From Streptomyces sp. NRRL F-6492 (lineage in GTDB: Bacteria; Actinomycetota; Actinomycetes; Streptomycetales; Streptomycetaceae), in assembly GCF_001280125.1 (NCBI RefSeq), contig NZ_LGEG01000218.1:1-64000 (forward strand): 64,000 nucleotides of DNA. The letters run 5' to 3'. Below are positions 34,281 to 43,569 of the stretch, in pieces (positions within the stretch are counted from its first letter, which is position 1; every line of letters starts with the position of its first letter). Under the pieces are notes generated by a model that worked only from the letters and a program-made list of their open reading frames with translations, did not search any database and was not told where the DNA came from. Made by a program: the position numbers and the translations under genes.

Positions 34281-34371
34281 GCGCGGACCAGCGGCGGGCG
34301 ATCTTGTGACCCCGGCTGGAAACGACCGATCCACTCCGTCCCGAGCTCCTGGGGGAGACTTGCGCGCACAT

Positions 34372-37300
34372 GTGAAGAGAGCAGGCGCCTTCACCGTCGC
34401 AGCGGCCGCATCGATGGTCCTGACGGCAGGCACGACCGGCCCCGCGACGGCGATCGCCGCGCACGCGACGGCCGCACCGGACATCAACCGCGTCGGCGGC
34501 GACCAGCGGATCCCGCTCGTCACGGGCGACCGCGTGGTGGTGGACGCCGACGGCCGGATGGTGGGCTTCGAGTCCGCCGAGGGCCGCGAGCACATACCCG
34601 TACAGATACGCCGCACCGGGAACCGCACGCTGGTGGTGCCCGCCGACGCGCAGCGCCTGATCGACACGGGCAGGCTGGACCGGCGGCTCTTCGACCTCGG
34701 CGTGCTCACCGACCCGCGGCTGCGCGAGAGCCACCGCGACGGGCTCAAACTGATCGTGCGGTACGAGGGGGGCGCCGGCGCCGCGCGGGCCGAGGTGCGC
34801 GCGGCCGGTGACACCCGGCTGCGGCGCACGTTCCCGACCATCGGCGCCGACGCCGTCCGCGCCTCCCGGGACGACCTGGCCGAGATGTGGGAGGCGCTGA
34901 CCGACCGGCGGAAGAACGGCGTGCGCGCCACCGCGTCCGGCATCGGCAAGGTGTGGCTGGACGGGGTGCGCGGCGCGAGCCTGGACCGCGGCGTCCGGCA
35001 GATCGGCGCCGACCGGGCGTGGGAGTCCGGGTACGACGGCACGGGCGTCAGGATCGCCGTCCTCGACACCGGCGTCGACAAGACCCACGACGACCTGAGG
35101 ACGCGGGTCGTGGGCGAGAAGAACTTCTCCGCCTCCCCCGACGCCGTGGACCGCGTCGGGCACGGCACGCACGTCGCGTCGATCGCCGCCGGTACCGGCG
35201 CCAAGTCGGGCGGCCGGTTCAAGGGCGTCGCCCCCGGCGCCGAGGTGATCAGCGGGAAGGTCCTCGACGACGAGGGCTACGGGGACGACTCCGCGATCAT
35301 CGCGGGCATGGAGTGGGCCGCCGCCGAGGGCGCGGACGTGGTCAACCTCAGCCTCGGCGGCCCCGACAGCCCCGGCGTCGACCCGCTGGAGGAGACGGTC
35401 GACCGGCTGTCCGCCGAGAAGGGCATCCTGTTCGCCGTCGCGGCGGGCAACGAGGGCGAGAGCGGCGGGTCGACGGTGGGCTCGCCGGGCAGCGCGGACG
35501 CCGCGCTGACCGTCGGCGCGGTCGACGGGGACGACCGGCTGGCGCCCTTCTCCAGCACCGGCCCGCGCGTCGGCGACGGCGCCGTCAAGCCGGACGTGAC
35601 CGCTCCCGGCGTCGCCGTCACGGCGGCCGCCGCCCCCGGCAGCGTCCTGGACACCCGCCCCGGCACCCCGCACCCCGCTCCGGGGTACCTGGAGCTCGAC
35701 GGCACCTCCATGGCGACCCCGCACGTCGCGGGCGCGGCCGCGATCCTGAAGCAGCGGCACCCCGGCTGGAAGTCCGCCGAGCTCAAGGGCGCGCTGACCG
35801 CCTCCGCCGAGGGCGGCGACCTCACCGCCTTCCAGCAGGGTGCGGGCCGCATCCGGGTCGACAGGGCGCTGGACCAGAGCGTGATCGCCGAACCGGTCTC
35901 GCTGAACTTCGGCACGGCGCGGTGGCCCCACGCCGACGACCGGCCCCTCACCAGGAAGGTCGTCTACCGCAACCTCGGGACCGAGGACGTCACCCTCGAC
36001 CTGTCGGTGTCCGGCCTGGACCCGGCGGGCGGGCCGGCCCCGGCCGGGTTCTTCGCGCTCGGCTCCCCGAAGGTGACCGTGCCCGCCGGCGGCACGACCG
36101 GGGTCGACCTCGTCGCCGACACCAGGATCGGCGAGGCGGACGGCGCCTACTCGGCCCACGTCACCGCCACCGGCGCGGGCGGGTCCGTCCGTACGGCCGC
36201 GGTGGCCGTACGGGAGGCGGAGTCGTACGACCTCACGTTCAGGGTCGTCGGGCGCGACGGCGCCGACGCCCGGAACTTCTCCAGCACCCTGCTCGGCGTC
36301 GCCGGGCCCGCCGCGGGCTTCCAGTCCTTCGTCAACGACGAGCCGGGCGCCCACACGATCCGGGTGCCCAAGGGCTCGTACACGTTCAACACGGCCGTCT
36401 ACCAGGACCCCTCGGACTTCACCAAGGGCACCGACTGGATCGCCCGGCCGAAGCTGGACGTCACCGGCGACACCGCGGTCGTCGCCGACGCGCGCACCAC
36501 GAAGCCGGTGACCCTCACCGTGCCGGGCATCGACGGGGCGGACTACGCGGGCACGTACTACGAGCGCGCCACCGGCATCGGTCGCGTCGGCAGCGGCTGG
36601 GTCCTCAGGGGCTTCGCCGGCTTCCGCACCGCCCACGCGGGTCCGGCCGTCACCGACGGCTCCCTCCTGCAGACCTGGGACGCCCACTTCGTCGAGAACG
36701 CCACCAGCCAGTACGCGGTGGCCTTCGGCGGCAGGACGAGCAGGATCGCGACCGGCTACACCAAGCACGTGAAGGCGAACGAACTGGCCACGCTCACGGT
36801 CGGCCTCGGCGCCTCCGCCCCCGGGAAGTCCGCCCTCGCCTCCCCGTACGCCCACCTTCCCGGCGCGCCGGAGGGCAACGGGTTCTCCGCGCCGCAGGCG
36901 GCGCCTGGCACGCGCACCCTCCACGTCTCCACCGCCGACGGGGCCACGTGGCTCACCAGGTTCAACCAGCTGGGCGAGCCCGACGAGTGGGGCCACCCGG
37001 CCTTCGAGGGCGCCTACGAGATGGTCCGGCCGAAGCGTTACGAGGCCGGCGGGACGTACCGGGAGACGTTCAACACGGGTGTCCTCGGCCCGCTCCTGGG
37101 CAAGGACACGGGCGTCTTCCGCACCGCTCCCGACCCGGTCACGGGCGAGCAGCTGCTCGTCGGAGCCCTGCCGCTGCTCGCCGACGGCGAGGGCCACGCG
37201 GGGAGCACGAGGTACACCTCGGCCACGTCGGCGCTGTACCGCGACGGCGTCAAGGTCGCCGAGAACGACGACCCGCTGAGCGGCTCGCAGCCCTTCACGG

Positions 37301-37731
37301 TCGGCGCCGCCGACGCCGAGTACCGGCTGACGGCCTCCGTGGAGCGCCCGGCGGACGTCGCCGCGGCCTCCACCCGGATCGACGTCGGCTTCACGTTCCG
37401 CTCGAAGCAGGTCGCGGCCACCACCGCCCTGCCGGTGTCCACGGTCCGCTTCGCACCGCCCGTCGACCTCGCCTCGCGCGCTCCCGCGGGCGCTCCGGTC
37501 CCGGTCCCGGTGACCGTGCAGGGTTCGGCGGCCGGCAAGAACCTCAAGTCGCTCTCCGTGTCGGTGAGTTACGACGACGGGAAGACCTGGAGGTCGGTGG
37601 AGGTCCGGAACGGCCGGATCTCCGTGAAGAGCCCGGCGAAGGGCGGCGGCGTCTCCCTCGCCGCCGAGGTCACGGACAGGCAGGGCAACGCGTCGACTCT
37701 GACGATCCGCAACGCGTGGTACGGCAGGTGA
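34372..37731 (+). CDS. Large secreted S8 (subtilisin-family) serine protease
   Basis: The precursor of about 1119 residues has a Sec signal (KRAGAFTVAAAASMVLTAG, cleavage near AIAAHA) and a pro-domain to about residue 200. The subtilisin domain has Asp232 in VLDTGVD, His267 in GHGTHVAS, the oxyanion Asn in AAGNEGE, and Ser446 in DGTSMATPHVAG. The remaining 650 residues are beta-rich extension domains, as in other very large Streptomyces subtilases. It degrades proteins or peptides outside the cell. GTG at 34372 gives a classic signal n-region; TTG at 34360 is an alternative, and neither has ideal spacing to the GGGGGAG upstream. Confidence 0.92.
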   Translation: MKRAGAFTVAAAASMVLTAGTTGPATAIAAHATAAPDINRVGGDQRIPLVTGDRVVVDADGRMVGFESAEGREHIPVQIRRTGNRTLVVPADAQRLIDTGRLDRRLFDLGVLTDPRLRESHRDGLKLIVRYEGGAGAARAEVRAAGDTRLRRTFPTIGADAVRASRDDLAEMWEALTDRRKNGVRATASGIGKVWLDGVRGASLDRGVRQIGADRAWESGYDGTGVRIAVLDTGVDKTHDDLRTRVVGEKNFSASPDAVDRVGHGTHVASIAAGTGAKSGGRFKGVAPGAEVISGKVLDDEGYGDDSAIIAGMEWAAAEGADVVNLSLGGPDSPGVDPLEETVDRLSAEKGILFAVAAGNEGESGGSTVGSPGSADAALTVGAVDGDDRLAPFSSTGPRVGDGAVKPDVTAPGVAVTAAAAPGSVLDTRPGTPHPAPGYLELDGTSMATPHVAGAAAILKQRHPGWKSAELKGALTASAEGGDLTAFQQGAGRIRVDRALDQSVIAEPVSLNFGTARWPHADDRPLTRKVVYRNLGTEDVTLDLSVSGLDPAGGPAPAGFFALGSPKVTVPAGGTTGVDLVADTRIGEADGAYSAHVTATGAGGSVRTAAVAVREAESYDLTFRVVGRDGADARNFSSTLLGVAGPAAGFQSFVNDEPGAHTIRVPKGSYTFNTAVYQDPSDFTKGTDWIARPKLDVTGDTAVVADARTTKPVTLTVPGIDGADYAGTYYERATGIGRVGSGWVLRGFAGFRTAHAGPAVTDGSLLQTWDAHFVENATSQYAVAFGGRTSRIATGYTKHVKANELATLTVGLGASAPGKSALASPYAHLPGAPEGNGFSAPQAAPGTRTLHVSTADGATWLTRFNQLGEPDEWGHPAFEGAYEMVRPKRYEAGGTYRETFNTGVLGPLLGKDTGVFRTAPDPVTGEQLLVGALPLLADGEGHAGSTRYTSATSALYRDGVKVAENDDPLSGSQPFTVGAADAEYRLTASVERPADVAAASTRIDVGFTFRSKQVAATTALPVSTVRFAPPVDLASRAPAGAPVPVPVTVQGSAAGKNLKSLSVSVSYDDGKTWRSVEVRNGRISVKSPAKGGGVSLAAEVTDRQGNASTLTIRNAWYGR

Positions 37732-37753
37732 CACCGGCCGCGTGAGCGCTCCG

Positions 37754-37798
37754 CCGCGGCCCGGTGCCACCGCCCGAGGTGGTGGCACCGGGCCGCGG
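37754..37798. terminator. Very strong bidirectional terminator
   Basis: A perfect 18-bp stem (CCGCGGCCCGGTGCCACC with its complement) and 9-base loop lies between two convergent genes, 23 bases after the protease stop and 33 bases beyond the stop of the minus-strand gene. Confidence 0.9.
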
Positions 37799-37830
37799 AC
37801 GGTCCGGACGGCCGTGCCCGGGACGGCGGT

Positions 37831-38232
37831 TCAGCCGCCGTCCCGTTCCTCGTCCGCCGCCACCACGACCTGGTCCTCGTCCTCGTAGATGATCCTGCCG
37901 GGGTGCGAGGTCTCCAGGCGGCGGCACTCGACGCCGTGGGCCGCGAGGAGTTCCAGATAGCCGTCCACGCGCTCGACGAGGTCACGGGCGGACGCTTTGA
38001 ACCAGGCCACGGCGCCCGGATGCACCCGGGGGTCGTACACGGCGGGATCCACGTGGGACGGGTTGGTGTAGCGGGCGTCGTACCAGTCGTTGCCCGCCCT
38101 CCAGAACCGGTATTGCTCCTCGGTCAGCCTGCCTTGCGCCGCCAGCTCGTTGGCGAGCACGAAGACGCCCGGGAAGTGCCCTCGCGGGTGCCTCACCACT
38201 CCCTGGAACCGGATGAACGAAGCCTGCTCCAC
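37831..38232 (-). CDS. Small conserved hypothetical protein
   Basis: The 133-residue soluble protein begins VEQASFIRFQGVVRHPRGHFPGVF and contains WRAGNDWYDARYTNPSHVDPAVYD and AVAWFKASARDLVERVDGYLELLAAHGV. It looks like a conserved Streptomyces hypothetical; no motif indicates a function. The GTG at 38232 lies next to GGGGGAG; GTG codons 12 and 24 bases upstream would also be in frame. A membrane-protein gene lies upstream on the same strand, 42 bases away. Confidence 0.7.
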   Translation of the reverse strand: MEQASFIRFQGVVRHPRGHFPGVFVLANELAAQGRLTEEQYRFWRAGNDWYDARYTNPSHVDPAVYDPRVHPGAVAWFKASARDLVERVDGYLELLAAHGVECRRLETSHPGRIIYEDEDQVVVAADEERDGG

Positions 38233-38274
38233 GCACTCCCCCTTCACGTCGTTCACGCCGTTCGCGCCGGTCCG

Positions 38275-39027
38275 TCAGAGGGGCGTGACGCAGGATCCCG
38301 GCCTTCCGGGTGCGCCGATCGTGTACTCGGCGTGCAGCAGGTGGTCGCCGGGCCCGCAGGACGCCTCGTCCAGCACCCGGTACTCCGCCAGCGGGGAGCC
38401 GCAGTCCATCTTCCGCAACTGCTGCTCGGGCCAGTCGGCTTCGTTGCGCACGCAGTCGCCCGCCGACAGCGCGACGGACCCGCCGCCACCGCCCGAGAGC
38501 AGGCCCACGACCAGCAGGGCCGGGATCGCCAGGGCGACGAGGGCGACCGGGGTGAGGATCAGCATCGCGGGGGCCCGGCGCAGGACCCGCCTGCCGGGGT
38601 GGAGCCGCGGCCGTACGGCGCCGTACGGCTCGGGCAGCCGGCGCAGGGCGGCCCGGGCGCCGAAGGCGTTCGACAGGACCACGAAGGGCGTGACGAAGAA
38701 GGAGAAGAGGCCCCACCAGCCGGTCAGCAGGGTGTCGGAGGTCATCTGCCGGTAGACGGCGAGTCCGCACGTGCGGCAGAGGACTCCGCGCCGCGTGACC
38801 GTGCGCATGATGACGACCATGCCCTGGTGGGCGCGGACGGTCACGGCGGTCGCGGGCAGCGCCCCGCAGACCTCGCAGTGGGCCGCCGACGGGTGCGGGG
38901 GCGGATGCGCCGATGGATACGGAGGCGGATACGCGGACGGGTGCGGGGGCGGATACGGGGACGGGTGCGGATACTGCTGCGGATGTGGTGGCGGGTGCGG
39001 TTGCGCGTGTGGATGCGGAAACGTCAT
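38275..39027 (-). CDS. Pro/His-rich membrane protein with paired CxxC motifs
   Basis: The 250-residue protein has about 48 residues of Pro/His/Tyr repeats (PHPP, YPPP, HPSA), then two zinc-ribbon-like pairs (CEVCG and CRTCG, near residues 51 and 83), a membrane helix at about 100-120, a basic linker and a second helix at about 155-180. The extracellular C-terminal 75 residues hold five Cys (DCVRNEADWPEQQ and later segments). This resembles Streptomyces membrane proteins with a secreted Cys-rich tail. Function unknown. GGGGGA precedes the ATG. Confidence 0.75.
   Translation of the reverse strand: MTFPHPHAQPHPPPHPQQYPHPSPYPPPHPSAYPPPYPSAHPPPHPSAAHCEVCGALPATAVTVRAHQGMVVIMRTVTRRGVLCRTCGLAVYRQMTSDTLLTGWWGLFSFFVTPFVVLSNAFGARAALRRLPEPYGAVRPRLHPGRRVLRRAPAMLILTPVALVALAIPALLVVGLLSGGGGGSVALSAGDCVRNEADWPEQQLRKMDCGSPLAEYRVLDEASCGPGDHLLHAEYTIGAPGRPGSCVTPL
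38890..39024 (-). repeat. Degenerate minisatellite encoding the Pro/His-rich N terminus
   Basis: Variants of GGCGGATACG and GGGTGCGG recur about every 12-24 bases. On the coding strand they give Pro-, His- and Tyr-rich repeats. Confidence 0.65.
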
Positions 39028-39555
39028 GGCGCCGGTTCCCCCTTCGTCGTCGAACCAGCACCCTAACCGGAGCCTCGCCATGCTCATGTCGGTGCTCCTC
39101 TCCACGAGGACCCGCGGACCGGAGGCGGACCGGGGGCGTGGATCGCCTGTCGGAGGGGACGGCTCGTCAAGGCCCTTCGTGCGTTCAGGCTTTGAACACA
39201 CGAAGAACTCCACGAGCGCCTCAGCCCGGAGCGACGCGGGTTTCAGTCGTTGTCGGTGTTGACTCTTGACGACGTGACGGGCTGGCGGTTGACTCGCCGC
39301 ACCACTCTGAGAGCGCTCTGAGAGCGCTCCCAGAAGGGTTCTGACAGCGATGTCGTCCCTCGACGCGGAGGCCCCCGTGTGTGCCACGATCGCCGACTCC
39401 GCGCGTGAGGAGGGACGGCGACACCGCCGTTCTCCGGGCCCCGGGCGCCGGGTCCGAGGGGGTTTCCACCGTCGCGGACCGTGTTCGTGAAGTGATCGAA
39501 GGATTCCGCCCGGTCCGCCGCCCGCACCACCGCATCCCGTACTGAAGGAGCCGCA
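39028..39555. other. Divergent control region between the Pro/His-rich and GH3 genes
   Basis: These 528 bases hold two overlapping CebR-like boxes and several TTGAC sequences (for example near 39259, 39266 and 39291) that could serve as -35 boxes. No gene is supported. Confidence 0.55.
39308..39332. promoter_or_regulatory. Two overlapping CebR-like operators
   Basis: TGAGAGCGCTCCCA (39319-39332) differs by one base from the CebR box TGGGAGCGCTCCCA, and TGAGAGCGCTCTGA (39308-39321) is a weaker copy sharing three bases with it. CebR is the LacI-type repressor of cellobiose and cello-oligosaccharide use in Streptomyces. The boxes lie about 225 bases before a GH3 beta-glucosidase gene, whose control they would explain. 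No cebR gene is in the window. Confidence 0.78.
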
Positions 39556-42500
39556 ATGCCACGCACCAGACACCAGAGCCGCTTCGGGAACCGTGTCCGG
39601 GGCAGAACCGCGACGGCGGTGCTCGCCGCCGGCGCCGTGCTCGGCGGTCTGCTCGCCGGGGCGCTGCCGAGCGCGGCCGCCGACGAGCCCGTGCCGGTGG
39701 CCGTCGACCGGTTCGAGGGGGAGGTGCCCTTCGGCAACCCGCCCGCGGAGGGCATCTTCACCTGGGGCAGCGACGCCGACGACCACCCCGCGCTGCGGCT
39801 CTCCGAGCGCGCCGACGCGCCCGAGGGCTCCAAGGTCCTGGAGGGCACGTTCGACATCAGCGGCTGGGGCGGGTTCACCCACGACTTCGCCTTCGACGAG
39901 CCGGCCCACGACTGGACCGCGTTCAAGGGCGTCCGCTTCTGGTGGTATGGCCAGAACACCGCTCCCCTGCCGCCCGGTTCGGGCAAGCGGATCAACTTCG
40001 AGCTCAAGGACGGCGGCGCCAACGGCGAGGCGTCCGAGCTGTGGACCACGTCCTTCACCGACGACTGGGAGGGCTGGCACCTCGTCGAGATCCCGTTCTC
40101 CGAGTTCCAGTACCGGGCCGACTACCAGCCCGTCGGCGGCATCGACCAGATCCTCGGGCTCAACGAGATGTGGGGCTACGCCCTGACCCTGCCGCCCGGC
40201 TCCCCCGGCACGTTCGCCCTCGACGGGGTGGAGCTGTACGGCAGGGCCGAGCCCGCGCTGAACACCAAGGTGATCACCGACGCCGCCGTGTACCCGGTGG
40301 CCGAGGGCGGCAGCGCGCGGGTGAAGGTGACGGTGGCCACCACCGGCTCGGGCCCCGTCGGCGAGCCCGTCACCGTCGCGTACGCGACCGGGAAGGGGAC
40401 CGCCGAAGCAGGCAGGGACTACGCGCCGGTCAGCGGCACCCTGACCTTCCCCGCGGGCACCCCGTCCGGCACCTCCCACACCGTCACCGTGGCGACGAGG
40501 AAGGACGGTTCGGCCGAGGAGGCCGAGACGATCCCGCTCGCGCTGGAGGTCACCGGCGCCAAGGCGCCCACCGAGGTGCCGCAGGTCGTCGTGGACGCGC
40601 ACGGCCTTCCGTACCTCGACAAGCGGCTGCCGGTGAAGAAGCGGGTCGCGGACCTGCTCGGGCGGATGACGCTGGAGGAGAAGGCCGGCCAGATGACGCA
40701 GGCCGAGCGCAACGCGCTGCGGTCGCAGGGCGACATCGCCTCCTACCGGCTGGGCTCGCTGCTCTCCGGCGGCGGCTCGGTGCCGACGCCCAACACGCCC
40801 GAGTCGTGGGCGAAGATGGTCGACGCCTACCAGCTCCGGGCGCAGGCCACCCGCTTCCAGATCCCGCTGATATACGGCGTGGACGCGGTGCACGGGCACA
40901 ACAACGTCATCGGCGCGACGATCATGCCGCACAACATCGGCATCGGCGCCGGACGCGACCCGAAGGTCGCCGAGCGGACCGGGGCGGTCACCGCCAAGGA
41001 GGTCCGGGCCACCGGCGTCCCGTGGGACTTCGCACCCTGCGTGTGCGTCACCCGGGACGAGCGCTGGGGCCGTTCGTACGAGGCGTTCGGCGAGGACCCG
41101 GCCCTGGTGAAGGCCATGGAGACGGTCATCAACGGCATGCAGGGCGCGAGCAGCGGCGCGGACCTGCACCGCAACGACAAGGTGCTCACCAGCGCCAAGC
41201 ACTTCGTCGGCGACGGCGGTACGGAGTTCGGGTCGTCGACGACGGGTTCGTACACGATCGACCAGGGCGTCACCAAGGTGACCCGGCAGGAGCTGGAGGC
41301 GGTGCACCTGGCGCCGTTCGCCGAGGCGGTGAAGCGCGGGGCGGGCACGGTCATGCCCTCGTACTCCTCGCTCGACGTCATCGGTGACGACGAGGGCCCG
41401 GTGAAGATGCACGCCAACGCCGAGATGATCAACGGCGTCCTCAAGGACCGCATGGGCTTCGAGGGCTTCGTGATCAGCGACTGGCAGGCGATCGACCAGA
41501 TCCCCGGCGACTACGCGAGCGACGTGCGGACCTCGGTCAACGCCGGCCTCGACATGATCATGGTGCCAACCAACTACCAGGACTTCACCCGGATCCTGGC
41601 GGAGGAGGTCACCGCCGGGCGGGTCTCCCGGGCGCGCGTGGACGACGCGGTCGCGCGGATCCTGACCCAGAAGTTCCGGCTCGGCCTGTTCGAGAAGCCG
41701 TACGCCGACACCACCCACCTCGGCTCGGTCGGTTCGGCCGCGCACCGCGCCGTGGCGCGGGAGGCGGTCGCCGCGTCGCAGGTGCTGCTGAAGAACGACG
41801 GCGGCGTGCTGCCGCTGAAGAGGACGCAGAAGGTGTACGTCGCCGGCTCCAACGCCGACGACCTGGGCAACCAGGCCGGCGGCTGGACCATCAGCTGGCA
41901 GGGCTCGTCCGGCCGGAACACGACCGGCACCACGATCCTCGAAGGCATGCGCAAGGCGGCCCCGGGCACGACGATCGACTACTCGAAGGACGCCTCGGCC
42001 GCGACCGGGGGGTACGACGTCGGGGTCGTGGTGGTCGGCGAGACGCCGTACGCCGAGGGCATCGGCGACGTGGGCAACGGCCACGACCTGGAGCTGACGG
42101 CGGCGGACGAGGCCGCGGTGGACAAGGTGTGCGCGGCGATGCCGTGCGCGGTCCTGGTCGTCTCCGGGCGGCCGCAGCTGATCGGGGACCGGCTCGGGGC
42201 GATCGACGCCCTGGTGGCGTCCTGGCTGCCCGGCACCGAGGGCGACGGCGTGGCGGACGTGCTGTACGGGACGCGGCCGTTCACCGGTCAGCTCCCGGCC
42301 ACCTGGCCGAAGTCGGAGGCGCAGCTGCCGATCAACGTCGGTGATGCCTCGTACGACCCGCAGTTCCCGTTCGGCTGGGGGCTGACGACCCGGCCGGTGC
42401 CGCAGGCCGGGGGCGAGCTGACGCTCAAGGCGATCGGGATCGCGGCCAAGGTGCTCCAGGCGGCCGGGCGCGGGACGTCGCCGGAGGGCCGGGAGCTGCT

Positions 42501-42651
42501 GTCCCGGGCGCGGGACGTCGTCCAGAAGAAGATCGGCCAGGACGTCACCCCGGCGACGGCCAAGCCGTTCGCGGAGGCGGACCGGCTGCTGATCTCGGGC
42601 GATCTGACGGGCGCGGTCGCGCGGTTGACGACGGCGTACCGGGCCGCCTGA
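39556..42651 (+). CDS. Secreted GH3 beta-glucosidase with N-terminal binding domains
   Basis: The 1031-residue precursor has a Sec signal ending near AAADEP (residue 45), a carbohydrate-binding-like beta-sandwich (about 50-235), a Calx-beta-like domain (about 245-345), GH3 N-terminal barrel (about 355-700) and GH3 C-terminal domain (about 730-945). Motifs include YGVDAVHGHNNV, SAKHFVGDGGTE and the nucleophile Asp642 in FVISDWQAI. The last 80 residues form a helical tail. It likely releases glucose from beta-glucans or cello-oligosaccharides outside the cell. AAGGAG precedes the ATG. CebR-like boxes upstream suggest induction by cellobiose; a terminator follows. Confidence 0.93.
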   Translation: MPRTRHQSRFGNRVRGRTATAVLAAGAVLGGLLAGALPSAAADEPVPVAVDRFEGEVPFGNPPAEGIFTWGSDADDHPALRLSERADAPEGSKVLEGTFDISGWGGFTHDFAFDEPAHDWTAFKGVRFWWYGQNTAPLPPGSGKRINFELKDGGANGEASELWTTSFTDDWEGWHLVEIPFSEFQYRADYQPVGGIDQILGLNEMWGYALTLPPGSPGTFALDGVELYGRAEPALNTKVITDAAVYPVAEGGSARVKVTVATTGSGPVGEPVTVAYATGKGTAEAGRDYAPVSGTLTFPAGTPSGTSHTVTVATRKDGSAEEAETIPLALEVTGAKAPTEVPQVVVDAHGLPYLDKRLPVKKRVADLLGRMTLEEKAGQMTQAERNALRSQGDIASYRLGSLLSGGGSVPTPNTPESWAKMVDAYQLRAQATRFQIPLIYGVDAVHGHNNVIGATIMPHNIGIGAGRDPKVAERTGAVTAKEVRATGVPWDFAPCVCVTRDERWGRSYEAFGEDPALVKAMETVINGMQGASSGADLHRNDKVLTSAKHFVGDGGTEFGSSTTGSYTIDQGVTKVTRQELEAVHLAPFAEAVKRGAGTVMPSYSSLDVIGDDEGPVKMHANAEMINGVLKDRMGFEGFVISDWQAIDQIPGDYASDVRTSVNAGLDMIMVPTNYQDFTRILAEEVTAGRVSRARVDDAVARILTQKFRLGLFEKPYADTTHLGSVGSAAHRAVAREAVAASQVLLKNDGGVLPLKRTQKVYVAGSNADDLGNQAGGWTISWQGSSGRNTTGTTILEGMRKAAPGTTIDYSKDASAATGGYDVGVVVVGETPYAEGIGDVGNGHDLELTAADEAAVDKVCAAMPCAVLVVSGRPQLIGDRLGAIDALVASWLPGTEGDGVADVLYGTRPFTGQLPATWPKSEAQLPINVGDASYDPQFPFGWGLTTRPVPQAGGELTLKAIGIAAKVLQAAGRGTSPEGRELLSRARDVVQKKIGQDVTPATAKPFAEADRLLISGDLTGAVARLTTAYRAA

Positions 42652-42664
42652 CCCGGTGTGCGCG

Positions 42665-42697
42665 AGGGGGCCTTCCCGTGCGCGGGAGGGCCCCCTT
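42665..42697 (+). terminator. Terminator after the GH3 gene
   Basis: AGGGGGCC pairs with GGGCCCCCTT-side bases around a smaller inner hairpin (TCCCG/CGGGA), 14 bases after the stop codon. Confidence 0.75.
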
Positions 42698-42783
42698 CGC
42701 CGTCCGCGCCGTCCTGCGGACGCCGTGCCGGACGAGACGTGCCCGACCGGTGCGACGCGGAGACACGGGGGTAGGAGAGCTCC

Positions 42784-43077
42784 ATGGACGGTTCTCTCTG
42801 GATTGTGGTGGCCGTGGTCCTCGCGCTCGTGGTGGCGGGGTACGCGGCCGTTCTGCTCTTTCGTGTCTTCCGGGCCCGCAGGCTGCTCCTCGACGCCGGC
42901 GTCCCGTTGCAGTCCAAGGCCCTCTTCTGGGCGGCCGTGGTGTACACGGTGTCGCCGGTCGACCTGATCCCCGACCCCGTCTACCTGGACGACGTCGGCG
43001 TGCTGCTGCTGGCCCTGCGGGCGCTGCACTCGGCGGCCGCCAGGAGCCGGGCGGACCACAAGGAGCTGGAGGGCTGA
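42784..43077 (+). CDS. YkvA-family (DUF1232) small membrane protein
   Basis: The 97-residue protein has an N-terminal membrane helix (residues 5-27) and the DUF1232 signature AVVYTVSPVDLIPDPVYLDDVGVLLLALRAL. The PxDLIPD motif defines the family; its function is unknown. GGAGAGCTCC precedes the ATG. It is flanked by terminators on both sides and so is probably a single-gene unit. Confidence 0.88.
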   Translation: MDGSLWIVVAVVLALVVAGYAAVLLFRVFRARRLLLDAGVPLQSKALFWAAVVYTVSPVDLIPDPVYLDDVGVLLLALRALHSAAARSRADHKELEG

Positions 43078-43082
43078 CACGG

Positions 43083-43128
43083 GACGGGGCGGTCCCCGCG
43101 GCCGCTCGACCGCGGGGACCGCCCCGTC
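43083..43128. terminator. Very strong bidirectional terminator
   Basis: A perfect 19-bp stem (GACGGGGCGGTCCCCGCGG with its complement) and 8-base loop separates two convergent genes. Confidence 0.92.
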
Positions 43129-43143
43129 GTTGTGCGCCCGGGG

Positions 43144-43533
43144 TCAGACCGCGCGCGGTCCGCCCCCGAGGAGTCCGCCACCGAACGGGCCGCCCGTCCG
43201 GTAGTAGACGCCGATCTCCTCCCGGTACTGCCGGTCGGCGAGGTGCTTGTCGGAGTGGAACTCCGGCGCGTCCTTGATCTGCTCCTTGGTCAGACCGAGG
43301 TGCACCTCCTGCCCCTCCAGGTCGATCCGGGTGACCGCGCTCGCCGGGATCAGCACCTCCTTGCCGAAGATCCACACCCCGGTGTCGACGACCAGGTAGG
43401 AGTCGTCGACCTCGTCGGAGTGCTTGTCGACCTTTCCGATGTGCCCGTCGGTCGCCTCGACCCGCCAGCCGGTCAGGTCAGTGCCCACCAGGTGGCCGAA
43501 CGCCTCGCCGTAGCTCCACACGTTCTCCGCCAT
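43144..43533 (-). CDS. PRC-barrel domain protein
   Basis: The 129-residue protein has a PRC-barrel-like core: GHLVGTDLTGWRVEATDGHIGKVD, then YLVVDTGVWIFGKEVLIPASAVTRIDL and VHLGLTKEQIKDAPEF, followed by a Gly-rich tail. PRC barrels bind RNA, cofactors or partner proteins; stress-related copies are common in Streptomyces. The ATG at 43533 has GGAGGA 9 bases upstream. It lies 36 bases after the DUF3291 gene and could be the last gene of that operon. Confidence 0.85.
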   Translation of the reverse strand: MAENVWSYGEAFGHLVGTDLTGWRVEATDGHIGKVDKHSDEVDDSYLVVDTGVWIFGKEVLIPASAVTRIDLEGQEVHLGLTKEQIKDAPEFHSDKHLADRQYREEIGVYYRTGGPFGGGLLGGGPRAV

Positions 43534-43569
43534 GTCGCTCACTCCTCCGTTCTCGGACGTTCCCCGCTC

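Larger units (their letters stand above)
33886..34371. other. Intergenic region between the DUF5954 and S8 protease genes
   Basis: It contains a 12-bp inverted repeat (CCCGTACGGCCG at 33897-33908 and its complement at 33964-33975), a strong hairpin, and the protease promoter. Frames crossing it lack the usual third-position bias, so no gene is called. Confidence 0.55.

Noticed and set aside
38275..43080. 1601-codon minus-strand frame spanning the GH3 gene
   Set aside because: Only its last 250 codons are a real gene (the Pro/His-rich membrane protein); the rest is antisense to the GH3 gene.
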